Part shown: in pieces, positions 21,786-33,275 of the stretch
How the letters are laid out: each line of letters begins with the position of its first letter
How positions within the stretch are numbered: the stretch's first letter is position 1
Assembly: GCA_963669155.1 (NCBI GenBank)
Contig: OZ022581.1
Span: 23,172,478 to 23,236,477, forward strand
Origin: Arbacia lixula
Lineage: Eukaryota > Echinodermata > Echinoidea > Arbacioida > Arbaciidae
DNA length: 64,000 nucleotides
Direction: 5' to 3'
Translations under genes and position numbers: made by a program
The notes under the pieces: generated by a model
Told to the model about the DNA's origin: nothing
Database searches by the model: none
The model's input: the letters and a program-made list of their open reading frames with translations, nothing else

Positions 21786-22976
21786 TCAAAGTACGAGAAG
21801 TGCATCGACGGAAGGCGTGTTGAAATTACCCAGCTCTGACCAGGTAAAGTTACCACCCAGGAGATTCATATAAAAGGCTTTGTGGTCTTTGGCTACGAAA
21901 AGCATCAACCATCCAGAATGTACAGCCAAATGGATAGTACTAAAATAAGTACTGGTTGCATCAAAAAGGGTGCGGATAGATGAGCCATCCATACTAGCTC
22001 GAAAGATTGCAATTTTACCGATTGCAATAGGTTCAGTCCAAATCAAGTACTCACTATCCTCATCCAGCAGCATAAGGTTTGAAGTTGGAAAATATGTCGG
22101 TTCTCTAAAGGTAATGATGCTTTCGCTGCCGTTCAAGTTGTCGATGTTTCCTCGCTTAATGCCGACGGTATCAATCCAATATATCAGTCTAAGTTTACTG
22201 GCTATCTTGATCCCATATAAGCAGTCATCGACATCACAATGCACACTGGTTCTGACAATTTCACGAGCATCATCTTTCAGCGAGTATCCGAATAATGTCT
22301 TCAAATAAGGTGAGCTCACGAACAGCGTTTGAAATTTGTAATCTATTTCAAGTCCCCATATCCGGAAATACGGGGTAAAATGCCCCATCATTTGAAAATC
22401 CGGTTCTGCTAACTCCCAATAAGTAAGCACATTATCATTGACGGTGTAAAATTCGCCACGCACACGGTTATACAACATAAATTGTACATTTGACAAAGGG
22501 CCCTCTCCGTTGTGAAACAGGACCAATTGAGATTCTACCAAGCCCGTCGTGTTGTAAACGCCAAGACCCCAGGATGATACATACATACCAATGCGCCACT
22601 GAAGTTTACAGCCTTTCCCTGAATAACCCAAGGCACATCCACAAACAAATGCACCCTCATTGGACAATTGGTAGCATATCTCATTCTCTCCACATAGTTT
22701 CAGCTGGCATTTGTTAGTTATTATTGTACGATAAACACATGTGATGATTTGACCAGGAGGGTGAGAAGAAGGTGTCCAACGTGAGCATTGTGAGGAGTCA
22801 TTAGTGGTACCTTGAAGGTGCGCAATCTGCCCAGCCATCAGTCGAACGTATGGTTTGTACCAGCCATGGCAGAACTCTCCTGAAACTGCGTCCACATAAC
22901 TTGACCGTCCTCGAGTAGTGGCGACGAGGAAGAATATCGAAATCGGGAGCCACAACTCCATATTTCCTATTTGCAT
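21786..22976 (-). CDS. Secreted EGF / LDL-receptor class B protein, copy 2 (alpha2)
   Basis: 396 residues, same architecture and cysteines as the copy at 1472-2662: signal peptide 1-24, EGF-like 90-123, propeller-like 130-396 with YWID at 266-269 and IWTE at 312-315. By eye I count 24 amino-acid differences from copy 1; 16 of these fall between residues 131 and 245, mostly 181-207, while the flanking non-coding DNA is nearly identical. The frame is intact and intronless, with the same conserved blocks upstream (23033-23273). Function unknown; secreted binding protein inferred. Confidence 0.85.
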   Translation of the reverse strand: MQIGNMELWLPISIFFLVATTRGRSSYVDAVSGEFCHGWYKPYVRLMAGQIAHLQGTTNDSSQCSRWTPSSHPPGQIITCVYRTIITNKCQLKLCGENEICYQLSNEGAFVCGCALGYSGKGCKLQWRIGMYVSSWGLGVYNTTGLVESQLVLFHNGEGPLSNVQFMLYNRVRGEFYTVNDNVLTYWELAEPDFQMMGHFTPYFRIWGLEIDYKFQTLFVSSPYLKTLFGYSLKDDAREIVRTSVHCDVDDCLYGIKIASKLRLIYWIDTVGIKRGNIDNLNGSESIITFREPTYFPTSNLMLLDEDSEYLIWTEPIAIGKIAIFRASMDGSSIRTLFDATSTYFSTIHLAVHSGWLMLFVAKDHKAFYMNLLGGNFTWSELGNFNTPSVDALLVL

Positions 22977-23275
22977 GTGTTCATGTAGAAGTTTAATAAC
23001 TCTATACTCTTGAAGTGTGTTGTTCTCTTGTGTTTGCTACACCGCTCACGGACAAAACGATCGGCCCAATACCAACTCGAGGTCTAAAAGTTGGGCATGC
23101 AGTGGTCCAAATTATAAGTGTTATGATGGGTCCTAAAAGTCCCTTGACCATGCAAATACATGCATGATTAAAGGCCTGTTTGGATATTTATATATTCTTT
23201 CTGGTATACCTTTTAGGTTTTAAGGATGGGCAAAGTCGCAAATATCACGTAGACTCCATAAAGCAAAGTGCTTGT
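22977..23275 (-). promoter_or_regulatory. Upstream region of copy 2
   Basis: Near-identical to 2663-2960, with the proximal block at about 23033-23100 and the distal AAGTCGCAAATATCACGTAG block at about 23233-23273. Confidence 0.45.
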
Positions 23276-24899
23276 AGATGTCTGAAAAACGGGATATTAT
23301 AAAGCGAGGCTCCTTTTAAACAGGGCTCCTTTGGAAAACAGTCCTCGAGAGTGAAAGGACTACCCTGTCCAAATATATCGTGAAGTAAATAAAAAAAATA
23401 AAGGCTATCACATGTTTAAAACGTCTTTTATTTTCATTTTAGCGACTGACAATCATATTTGATATTTTTTTATGCGCCTCCTTTTTGATCAATGCGTACA
23501 TCGTTACAAAAAAATGAATTGTTTCTCTATTAATACTTTTGTAAAAGAAAAACAAAAGAAAAGAATTGCTTATAATCGCATTGTGTATACAAGGTTTTTT
23601 TTTTCAATCGTATGCAATTTTCATTCACACTACACTTCAAATTTCAAAATTAATTTGAAGTTATATTCTACTAATCTATACCCCATCAATAAGAGTAACG
23701 CCAACAAAGTTCATAAGTTTTAAGCTTTTCATCAAGATGATGTCAATTTCATGATTTCCTCCAATGCCAATATAAGGACTTGGTAGGTGACTTAAACGAA
23801 CTGAACATATTTCATTTCTGGGTAAATTCAAAATGCAATTTTGAGGAATATTAATCTAACAAGGCTACATGTAACATTATTCAAACCGAATCTACGTTCA
23901 TGGCCATTCCCAGCTGCCCAGAGGATTGTGTGTTCATAATTCATGTCTGTGTGTGCGCGCTTTTGATGAATTCGTTTCGTTTCAAATTAAAAAAGGAACA
24001 AGTTCATAAATTATTAATAATTTTTTTAATCAATACTTCTAAGTAGTTTTCCTCCAAAACTATTTATTCAATCTTAATGAAAATTTTACAGTATCTTTGT
24101 CTCATAAACTTATACAAGATGATGTAATTTCAACGTGATCAGTCAGTCGTGACGTCATCTGGGTGCAATTTTGTGTTTTGAACAAATGTTTTGTGTTTTG
24201 AACCATGAACAAATGTTATGAACGATATCTTCAATACTAAGCTTCATAAATCAAAGAAACTTGGTACATATCGGCTTCATGGCATTATCTATCAAATGAT
24301 ATCACCGGTGTCCGCGTGCGTCACGATGCATATCACCCCAATTCGTCGCAGTAACGAATTAAATCATTTTTTTTTCATTTTGATGACGTCATCATGGTGT
24401 ATTTTTTTTTGTCAATATCTCACTATGTACTCCAATTCGAATCCTGGCGTTGGTAGCGTCAAACAATTACTTCATTCATTTTACAAAGTGATTTTGCCTC
24501 CTTCTGATGTTATTTCCATTACCATGTCCTCCCATTTTGTATACTCTTTACCATCTTTTTTTTTCTCTTGCCCCTTTATATTAAAAGACTATTAATTACA
24601 TGTTGTTAACACATACACCTGTACATGTGACCATTCAGGAAAGACTCTGAAATGTTTGTATAGGTGTGTTATTAGCTTTCTTGAGCGTTGCCTCTGATTT
24701 CTAGTGAAGAGATAGTGTCACCGTGCATTTGACAGTTATGTCTTCGCCTGAATTTGCATTGACAGACCACCTCATACATACTTGTTATACAAAAGTATTT
24801 CTCGTTTGATATTACGTCTCTTTCAATCTAAGTCGGTGATAAAAGTTGACAGTTCTACATGACTATGATGAATGTATTGCCCTCAGGCTATTCAGTGTT
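23276..24899. other. AT-rich alpha2 spacer
   Basis: Non-coding duplicate of 2961-4600, differing mainly in homopolymer lengths. The open frames at 23472-23723 and 24218-24595 differ in extent from those in copy 1, consistent with no coding constraint. Confidence 0.6.
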
Positions 24900-25885
24900 C
24901 ATATGTGTCAAAAGTCGACGGCCAAGTAAATCAATTGTACGATCCATAGATCAGTCGTACGATTGATCTATCAAGTGTACGATTAATCATAGCTTTTTGT
25001 GAAACGGGCCCCAGGATATTCAGAAAACAGGCTTCAGGCTCGAAACGCACCAGCCATCCAGCGTATGAAACCACATCGATAGTGTAATAACAGTTGCACA
25101 TTACACTTTTAATAGAGAAGAGCCAATCAAACTAGCTTTGAAGCTAGATTATCTTTTTAGGCCTGATCACAACAAGATCTCATTTGCATTATCCACCAAC
25201 AAACGGTATCGACTTTGGAATAGATGTCATTGCTTAAAAACATTATCGATTCAGAAAAAGTCGAGCTTTCCCCGATGAATACCAGTTGCACCGATCCAAC
25301 AAACCAGTCTGTGTGTACTGCATACACCGATCTCACATGGGCCTTCGCGGACATCACCAGGCATACTGACCATGATGTTAAGTATTCTTTGATAATATCT
25401 TTATAAGGCTGCCTCACATACAGTCTTCGGAATCTGAATAAATTACCAGTTCTTCGCCGAGTGTATCCTGAACTGGTACAAGCACTGCAGATGGAGTACA
25501 GCACCATATTTTGGATGATCATACACCATGCAGGTTTGGTATTGCAGTTGCTCGTCAGATTCTGGGAAGCTGAAAGTGCGCAGGACCGAGAAGCCTGCGT
25601 ACACTGAAGTTGACAACTTTCCTCTGAATAACCAAAGGCACATACATAAGGAAATGCACCCTCTTTGAACGACTTGTAGCATATGGTGACTTCCTCCCCG
25701 TGGGTTCGGTTGGCGTGGTCGATTATTGTACGATAAACGCGTGTGGTGATTTGATTAGGAGGGTGAGAAGGAGGTGTCAAACGAGCATGGCGAGGAGTCA
25801 TTAGTAGTACTTTGTGGGTCTGCAATCTGTCCGGCTGTCAGTCGATCCTACTGTTGGCAACATCCTTGGTAGAACGCCCCGAAAC
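24900..25885 (-). pseudogene. psi-B2, decayed EGF/LDLR-B paralogue
   Basis: Counterpart of psi-B1. The open frame 25157-25825 is longer than in psi-B1 because 16 extra bases near 25640 keep it open, but it still switches between ancestral frames: the EGF cysteines are not continuous with the propeller part. The 3' end is deleted (junction near 24928). Confidence 0.7.
24928..25015. mobile_element. Residual right end of the CCTGGG MITE
   Basis: Only about 88 bases remain of the element that is complete at 4706-5040. A deletion of about 347 bases, from GCCAAGT to AATCAATTGTACG, removed the MITE's left part and the 3' end of psi-B2. Confidence 0.8.
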
Positions 25886-26647
25886 CATGTCTCGTGTTAT
25901 TTGCACGTGTTCAAGTAGAAGGAGTTGAATACTTGTATATTATTGAATTGCGCTCATCTGTTCTGTTTGCTACACCGCTCACTGACGAAACCATGAAACT
26001 TAAAGGGATAGTCCACCCTAAACTAAGTTGGCTTTAATAAAAGCAGAAATATGAAATAAATACAGAAGTGAAGGCTTGATGATACGTCAAAAAATAAGAA
26101 AGTTACGATTGTTATGTTTCTTGATTTCACAAGATTTTGTAAGATTAGTGAATAAAGTACTTGTGAAAAAGATATGGATTGCCTTGTTTTAAACATTGGT
26201 TTATACTAACGACACACCAAAAAAACACTGTCAAACATACACGCACACGCATACGCACACAGCTACGCATATATTCATACGGACATGCTCACATACACAT
26301 ACAACTCATACATGCATTACAAGCAAGACAGAACTATTACAGTGCATTCCCTATGCTGCAATATACAGGCTACAGAATATTGATACAGGCGTATGTCGTT
26401 TTGAAAATTAGGCGGAAAAAAATATTTTCGGAAATTCTACGAAGTATCTATCGATAATAAACACAATGACATTGAGGTATTGACATTTTGGTCTATTTTT
26501 TTTTTTTACGAATTAACCAGTTTAAAACAAATGTACAATAGAATGGTCAAGACAGACCGCAAGTGAGCGCAAATCCTGAGGCAACCTAATTATTTACATG
26601 ACACAACTAAAAAATAATGTATGATTGTTTGTTAACGTTTATTTGTC
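25886..26647. other. Spacer with AC-rich microsatellite (copy 2)
   Basis: Duplicate of 5905-6653, including the AC-rich repeat at about 26225-26305. No gene. Confidence 0.55.
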
Positions 26648-27370
26648 TAAACACAACAAAGAAAGTAAGTCCCCTCCTAAGGAAAATAGCATAACTTATG
26701 ATCGAAAAGGTTTTGAGCAAAATAATTTGGCAAGATTGTTCCTTAACTTATAGACTAACTTCCGTGTGAGCACACATTAAAGGCAAAAATGTCACTTTTC
26801 AAAAGTCACAAGGGTAATTGTTCATGCCGTTTTAACAATACATTTTGGCATTTCTTGTGCGATTTTTAAAGTTTTTTAGTCAACCATGACACGAAAATGG
26901 CTTCTTATGCTCACATAACATGTCATCTAACATTTTGTCAAAATATCCAGAGTTTTATTTTTTTCACCAACATAAACGGTTTTTAAAAGTTTCAAACTCA
27001 AGAGGGATGAGTATTTTTTAAACGGTGCTCACTCAACCAGAACAATGAATTAAGTGTCGGGATAGATGTTAGTGCATCCAGAGATGGATGATAAACAATG
27101 AAAGGACATAAATTATGCACCAGAAATGGAATTCATTAAAAATTCATAAGGCAGAATCTCAAAATTACCGTTGTGACTTTTGAAAAGTGACAATTTTGCC
27201 TTTAATGTGTGCTCACTCATGCATGACCAAGTGGATTAATGCGATTTTCACCCGGAAGTGAGTAAATAAGTTTTTAAAAAAATTCTTGCAAAATTATATT
27301 GCTTAAGACCTCTTCAATCAAAAGTTATACAATTTTACTAAGAAGGGACTTACTTTTTTTGTTGTGTTTA
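26648..27370. mobile_element. Foldback element, TAAACACAACA ends (copy 2)
   Basis: Nearly identical to 6654-7377, both ends intact. Confidence 0.8.
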
Positions 27371-27389
27371 AATTTTTGTGTTTAAAATT

Positions 27390-28525
27390 TTTAAACCTCA
27401 TTAAATCATTATTTTTTTTGCTGTAGATTAATATCAGTTATACATTTTAGTGTAAATACATGATCAGTTGTTGAGTAACCTGAACGAAAACCAGCTTGTT
27501 CCTCACCAATTGTGGAATTTCTTTGTAGATATCCTGTGATTCTATGGTTAAGAATTGAGGTGAAGAACTTCACAAACAACTTAACAATGTTATACCTCTA
27601 TAGTTTTCAGGGTTTTTAACTTATATTCTTAAATATTGGAATAATGATTCCAACACACCAATCAGTAGGGAGAACACTACTATCTAGTACAGCATTAAAA
27701 ACGAGAAACAATAATGTTTCGGGCAATTTTTCAGGAATTCATTCCTCATTAAATCAATACCAGAGGCCTTAATATTTTCCAATTGCTTAATGATCATCAA
27801 GGTTTCCTCAACAATTGAGATATTCAATATGTCATTGTCAAAATCAGCAATGTTTTGAAAATGTCTAAATTTGATTTGCAAATCATTCCTTGAGCTCTCT
27901 GAGACTGGAACATTTTTTTCTATTCCCTAGGACTTTAAAATGATCCACAATTACATTTCATGGAATTTTATCTTTGATAGAAGTTTTTCTTTGACTTTTC
28001 CTTAATATTGACCAATATTCTGAGGGATTATTTTTCTTCAAAGAACGCAAGCTATTTAATGTCGTACATAATCTCCTCTTGTGGCTTAAACAACTTTTTG
28101 TAAGTCTTCCTTTCATCGTCAAGACAAGAAAGGTCCTTTTTTGCCATTTTTTACCATGTTCATTGATATAGGACCTGTGTCCTTGATGAGCGTTGACTCC
28201 CCCTCCCTCTTTTTTGTTTTTACATAATTCATACAAATATTGAAGCAAATCTGCTTAACGTCTCTCAAGTGATCGTGTAAACGGATTTGGGACGGACAAC
28301 GCAAAAAAGAAAGCTCCGGCAAAGTCGTGGCTCTTTTGTGACATTTAACGTTTATCTGTTCTAGTGTTCCTATATTTAAACAAACTTTAATATTACATTT
28401 TGACATGAATTGTTTTGAAGATGTACGCAGTCAATTACAATCATCAGAGTACTGTGATAATGTTATATACTTTTCCGGCACATTGTTGTTGAAGCATAGG
28501 TATACTAATCATAATTCATCATAAT
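27390..28525 (-). pseudogene. LINE-A RT fragment, inverted in segment 2
   Basis: The minus strand carries the same RT fragment that is on the plus strand at 7388-8560 (KQLENIKASGIDLMRNEFL at about 27790, the KKNNPSEYWSILRKSQ linker near 28010). The flanking foldback element and the LINE 3' tail keep their plus orientation, so only this block flipped. Confidence 0.85.
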
Positions 28526-28935
28526 TCATTCCATCGTTTATTTGGTTGTCCTTTCTTTTTGGGTGAGAGAAAGTTAAATTTACATAAATCAGTATTACGT
28601 GGCCGTATACCTAGCTCGATAGAAGTGGATAAACTTTTTTTTAAGATGCGAGACTCTTGCCAGTTGAAGAAACTTGTGAAATTTATTAACATAATCATGA
28701 ACCATTTTAGTCATGAACTGATGTTACTGTTCAATGTTATGAACATTTAGTTACACGTAGTGGTAGAATTGTAAGAAATCCTGTGGGCCTAGTGTTGTAA
28801 ATACTGAAGAAGTTATGTACTCTATTTCCTTTATGTATTTGTATGTATTCGTGTTATTGTATATCATTGTAAATATGTCCTGTCATATCCTGAGAGGGGG
28901 TCTATGGAGTGAATAAAATATTTTCTTATCTTCTC
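28526..28935 (+). pseudogene. LINE-A C-terminal fragment and tail (copy 2)
   Basis: Matches 9365-9770 in the original orientation. The 8588-9360 part is missing here. Internal deletions (KRNGFVD region) break the frame further. Confidence 0.75.
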
Positions 28936-29279
28936 ACAATAAATACAAATACAGTTGACGCAATTTCAACCAAACATGGTACCAAATTTGTACACTGCTT
29001 GGAGGTAAAACGATTATATTTTTGTCGACAAATTGCTCCGAATTGATATTTTTCACAACAAATACAAAGATGTTTCCTTACATTGCCATAGACAACGTAA
29101 TTTGAGGTAAAATTCCTAAAAAGCTGATATCGTTAATTCTTTCCCCACATATTTTAAAGAGCAGAAAGTTCTACACAAGGTGTATCCATTTTGGGCATGT
29201 ACAGTTTATTCATTGTATCAGTTGAGAATATTTTCCAGATGTGTACATAGATAATCACTCGATCTGAATGTTCATATGT
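28936..29279. other. Spacer with one tandem-monomer fragment (copy 2)
   Basis: Duplicate of 9791-10189 with a short deletion after TTTTCACAACAAATAC. No gene. Confidence 0.5.
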
Positions 29280-29775
29280 ACTACTACTAACATTAACCGG
29301 CAAGCGCAGCCACATCATCCCTGTCTTCAAAAGTCTTCATTGGTTGCCCCCGAGGGAACGCCTTGTCTTTAAAGTACTTCTTTTAGTCTTTCATATTGTC
29401 AACGGAACTTCCCCCAGCTACAAATAAATCTTTAATTCACAACTACCAACCATCACGAACCTTAAGACCCTCCACATCCCGTCTTTTGCAAGTTACGCTT
29501 TCAAAGAGATCATGGGGAGAACGGGCCTTTGCCCATGCAGGGCCAACCCTGTGGAATTCTCCTCCACAGAGTTGGAAAACCCTGACATCAGTGACCACCT
29601 TCAAGGGCAACCTAAAGACATACCTGTATAATGGTGCTTTTTGAAATACAAGTTCATACCTGTGTTGTATTTTTCTCTCTCTCTTCAATTTCCTCTGAAG
29701 CGCCTTGAGCATCTGATTAAGATGGAAAGTGCGCTATATAAATTCTATGTATTATTATTATTATTATTATTACTA
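29280..29775 (+). pseudogene. LINE-B (CR1/L2-like) 3' end (copy 2)
   Basis: The frame to 29644 contains RSWGERAFAHAGPTLWNSPP and TTFKGNLKTYLY, the usual C-terminus of CR1/L2-type RT polyproteins, then a 3' UTR with GCGCTATATAAATTC and a TATTATT tail (29749-29772). Confidence 0.85.
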
Positions 29776-29867
29776 GGTTGTTCTTAAAAAAAAACTAAGT
29801 AATTGTAATATTTTGTGAATTGAATCAATTTTTGCCAAGTGAAATCGGCATTTCGCATATATACACT

Positions 29868-30056
29868 CAAAGAGGGTTACAGTTCGATACTCCGAAGGTT
29901 CGTTTATTCCGAAGATTCGTTATTCCGACGGTTCGTAATTCCGAAAAACGTAAATTGCCTATTACCTCTATGCTCGTTAGTCCGAAAACGAAAAAGGGCT
30001 CGTTAATCCGAGCATTTGTCGCGTAACGTTCGGAATAACGAGTGCTTCCCTCAAAG
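29868..30056. repeat. GTTCGTTATTCCGAAG-type repeat (copy 2)
   Basis: Duplicate of 10726-10912 with a few substitutions (CGGAAG to CCGAAG). Confidence 0.6.
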
Positions 30057-30234
30057 AGAAGGTCATCTGTCCTTCGCATTGTGATTACTCAAGCGGTATG
30101 GATTTGTATTCTCTTGCACAAAATAAATGGTATAGATATGCAAATTGATGCCATTGTTGTTGTGAGATCATGCATCTTTAAAAAGAAAAAGTTACAAAAT
30201 ATTGCATATTTATGCTTTATGTCACCTTCTACAC

Positions 30235-30560
30235 GAATAACAAAATAATAATTCGAGTTTCTGAAATTTATTGCTTGTCCATCTCTGTTTTTCTTCGAAT
30301 AATCATCACATTGTAAGATCTGTTCAATTATTGATAGGCCCATCATCTGTTTTCATCACCTCCCGACACCCATTCAGCATGCTGCTTATCAAAGCATGTA
30401 GGTGATGTTGATCGAGGCTGGACCAGGCTTTCTGCAACATGGGATGGAATTTTTACAGAAAGATATCATCCCTCACTTTCTTGTTGGCTTTCTGCTTGCT
30501 GCCATCCCAAAGGTTCTCCATCGCGTTGCAGTTGCTCAATGTCATTTCCTCAAGAAACTG
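30235..30560 (-). pseudogene. Tc1-like transposase C-terminal relic (beta2 flank)
   Basis: Minus strand: CNAMENLWDGSKQKA near 30530-30485 and WSSLDQHHL near 30420. Same truncation as at 11095-11420. Confidence 0.65.
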
Positions 30561-30653
30561 TTCAGTAAGTTTTTAAAAGGAATTCGGGCGCATTTTGCAG
30601 AGGCCATGAGCTCATCTAGATCAATATCACATATGCGCTTTACAGGGAATATA

Positions 30654-30934
30654 GTGTACTGGGAAGACAAAAAAAGACCTTCAAAAGGTAATCGGGAGCA
30701 ATCTTTTTGCCAATGGTCTTTATAAAGGTATTGTCCATTTTTGAAACTTGCTGAACGTCATTTACCCATTTGGAGTATTTGTGACTTAATCACTAATTAC
30801 TCCAAATGTGGATCTTTTGACGGCAAATTACTTTCGGTATGTTTCTAAAATGGACAATACATGAATTTACGCCCATTGACAAGAAGATTGCTCCCGATTA
30901 CCTTTTGAAGGCGTTTGTGTCTTCCCAGTGCAGT
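30654..30934. mobile_element. Foldback MITE, CTGTACTGGGAAGACA ends (copy 2)
   Basis: Duplicate of 11506-11787; both ends are recognisable with one mismatch each. Confidence 0.7.
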
Positions 30935-31669
30935 CAGCAGTGACTGACAGTAGAGTATATGGCCTTTAATCAAAGTAGATGGTGGGCCTATCAATGACTA
31001 CTGATATCTGTATGAAGATGAATTGCTGCTCTATGGTAGTGATGAGTGTTGCTTGCGTAAAAAAAGTCTGATGTGACACATACAAAGTAAGTAGTAGAAC
31101 AAAGAGTACTATAAATAGTGTTTTGAAAGTTTAGAAACACGAGTGTTTTTTGTGCTTTACGTGTAGAAGTTGACAAAAATGTTAAAACTGCAAGATTTCC
31201 TTCACACCTATTCTCATAAAATGCAAGTTTCACACCAACAGTGCCATAAATTGGCGCACACCTCTTTATTGACTCGTAACCTAACTAGCGTTCGCTCTTC
31301 AATTTTACTCAGAACATGTTGCAATACTCGATTTGTATCTGCATCTGCTGTGGTAACTAAAATATCCATTACCTTTTTATTCTACAGGTGTACTTATTCT
31401 GTATTTTTTTCAATGTGCATAAAAAAGTATTTAAATAGATGAAATCATTAACATTTAATCCATATTTAATTCATTTTTTACTACACAATCCTAATAAAAA
31501 CAAGTCCAAATTATGGTTTTGGGTTTTAACCGTGTTTAAATAAATGATTCAATCAACCATTCGATCGACAGTTCTACATAACCTTGATACTAAAGTTATC
31601 ATCAGGCATGTCATGGCTTGTCGTGCTCAAATGTGTTAAATATCAACCATGAAGTAAAACTTTAAGGGA
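30935..31669. other. 3' flank of the beta2 gene
   Basis: Non-coding duplicate of 11788-12522. Nothing else visible. Confidence 0.5.
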
Positions 31670-32462
31670 TCAAATTACGAGAAGTGCGTCTATGTACGGC
31701 TAGTTAAAACCACCCATATTTAACCAGGTACAGTTACCATCCAGGAGATTCATATAGTTGGTGTTGTGGTCTCTGGTCAATCATCACCCATCCAGAGTAT
31801 GCAACCAAATTGATATGACTAGAATAAGTACTGGTTCTAATTTAAAGGGTGCGTATAGATAAGCCATCCAAAGTGGCTCTGAACACTGAAATTTGATCGA
31901 TAGGAAAAGGTTCAGTCCAAATCAAGTACTCACTATCCTCATCCAGCAGCATAAGGTTTGAAGTGGGAAAAGATATCGGTTCTCTAAAGTTAATGATGCT
32001 TTCGCTGCCGTACAAGTTGTCGACGTTTCCTCGCTTAATGCCGACTGTATCAATCTGTAGCAGCTATACATTTCATATGTACGATTTTTTTTTGTCGTAG
32101 ATGGCGCTAATATGTTGTTAGTATATTGCTTGTCTATCGCCATGGTTGCTAGAGGTGTCACCAGCGTCCGCAGCAATTTCCGCGGCCTAATCTGCATAAA
32201 TGACAATTTGGGCGGGCGATTATCGTCCGCTAATTGGATGCTGTTGGAGCCGAGAGGATTCAGCGGATTGCCACTGAATCCCTCGAGCCTGTATTTAAAG
32301 AAAATCTGTGTGCAATCTTCCCAGCCATCAGTCGAACATACGGCACCAATCTTGGCAGAACTTTTCCGAAACCACGTCCCCATAACTGCATCGTCCTCGG
32401 GTAGCAGCGACGAGCAAAAATAATAGAATCTGTTGCCACAGCTCCATGTTTCCTATCTGCAT
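31670..32462 (-). pseudogene. Truncated EGF/LDLR-B gene fused to LTR-like insert (beta2)
   Basis: The C-terminal coding region (31670-32055) is followed by 252 bases of the LTR-like insert (32056-32307) and then directly by the segment after the signal peptide (32308-32462). The EGF domain and first half of the propeller are deleted, together with the rest of the insert. The 4-base frameshift after GWC is present as in beta1. The open frame at 31922-32383 runs across this junction in non-native frames and is not a plausible gene. Confidence 0.85.
32056..32307. mobile_element. Remnant of the LTR-like insert (beta2)
   Basis: Matches the first 240 bases of 12909-13760 from TGTAGCAGC to TATTTAAAGAAAATCT. 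It has 16 bases (TTGTCTATCGCCATGG region, about 32130) that the beta1 copy lacks. Confidence 0.75.
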
Positions 32463-33275
32463 GTATTCAGGTAGAAGAAGTTTATTAATTCTACACTGTT
32501 CAATTGTGTAGTTCTGTTCTGTTTGCTACACTGCTCACGGACAAAATGATCGGCCCAAAACCAACTCGAGGTCTAAAAGTGGAACATGCATTGACATATA
32601 TATTATCTAGATGTAAGCAATGAACTAATTTTCTGTGTTATGATGTGTCCATTGCACACGTAAATACGTGCATCATTAAAGACCTGTTAAATATTCATGT
32701 ATTCTACTATGTGCAAAGTCGCAAATATCACGTAGACTCCATAAAGCAAAGTGCTCTTGAATGTCTGGAGAGAAAGATATCACTTAACGAAGATATGACA
32801 TGTTTAAAACGTCTTCGATTTCCATTTTAACGACTGACAATCATATGTAATACCTTACTAAGGGTGGCCTCCTTCTTAATGAACTCATTATTTTTTTAAA
32901 ATGTCAAAATTGATTTCAGCCAGCATTCCAATTGAACACTAGTGTACGTGCACCCTACCAATACGTGCAACGCCAACAAAGTTCATCTGTTTACACTTCA
33001 TACCAAAATGATATCAAGCTCATGAGTTACTACGTACACTTTACTTATACAGAACGACGAAGTGACTTCAATGAATTGAAATATATTTCGTTTCTGGTAT
33101 AAAAAATGCGATTTTCAGGAATATAAATCTAAAAAGCCTACATGAAACAGTATCCAACTTAATTTCCTTTCCTGGTCGGCACCAGATGACCAGATGTATA
33201 TTATAAATGTTTGAATATGTGTATTTCTTTTCAAATTGAAAAAGGAACAAATTCATAATTACGCTTACATTTTCG
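32463..33275. promoter_or_regulatory. Upstream region of the beta2 gene
   Basis: Proximal block at about 32518-32580, distal block at about 32714-32757, then beta spacer to a deletion junction near 33275 that removed psi-B. No gene. Confidence 0.4.

Noticed and set aside
25157-25825. psi-B2 as an intact 222-residue gene
   Set aside because: The frame mixes ancestral frames, lacks the signal peptide, and the 3' part is deleted.
31922-32383. 153-codon minus-strand frame
   Set aside because: It runs through the LTR-like insert and both deletion junctions in non-native frames; no domain and no counterpart elsewhere.
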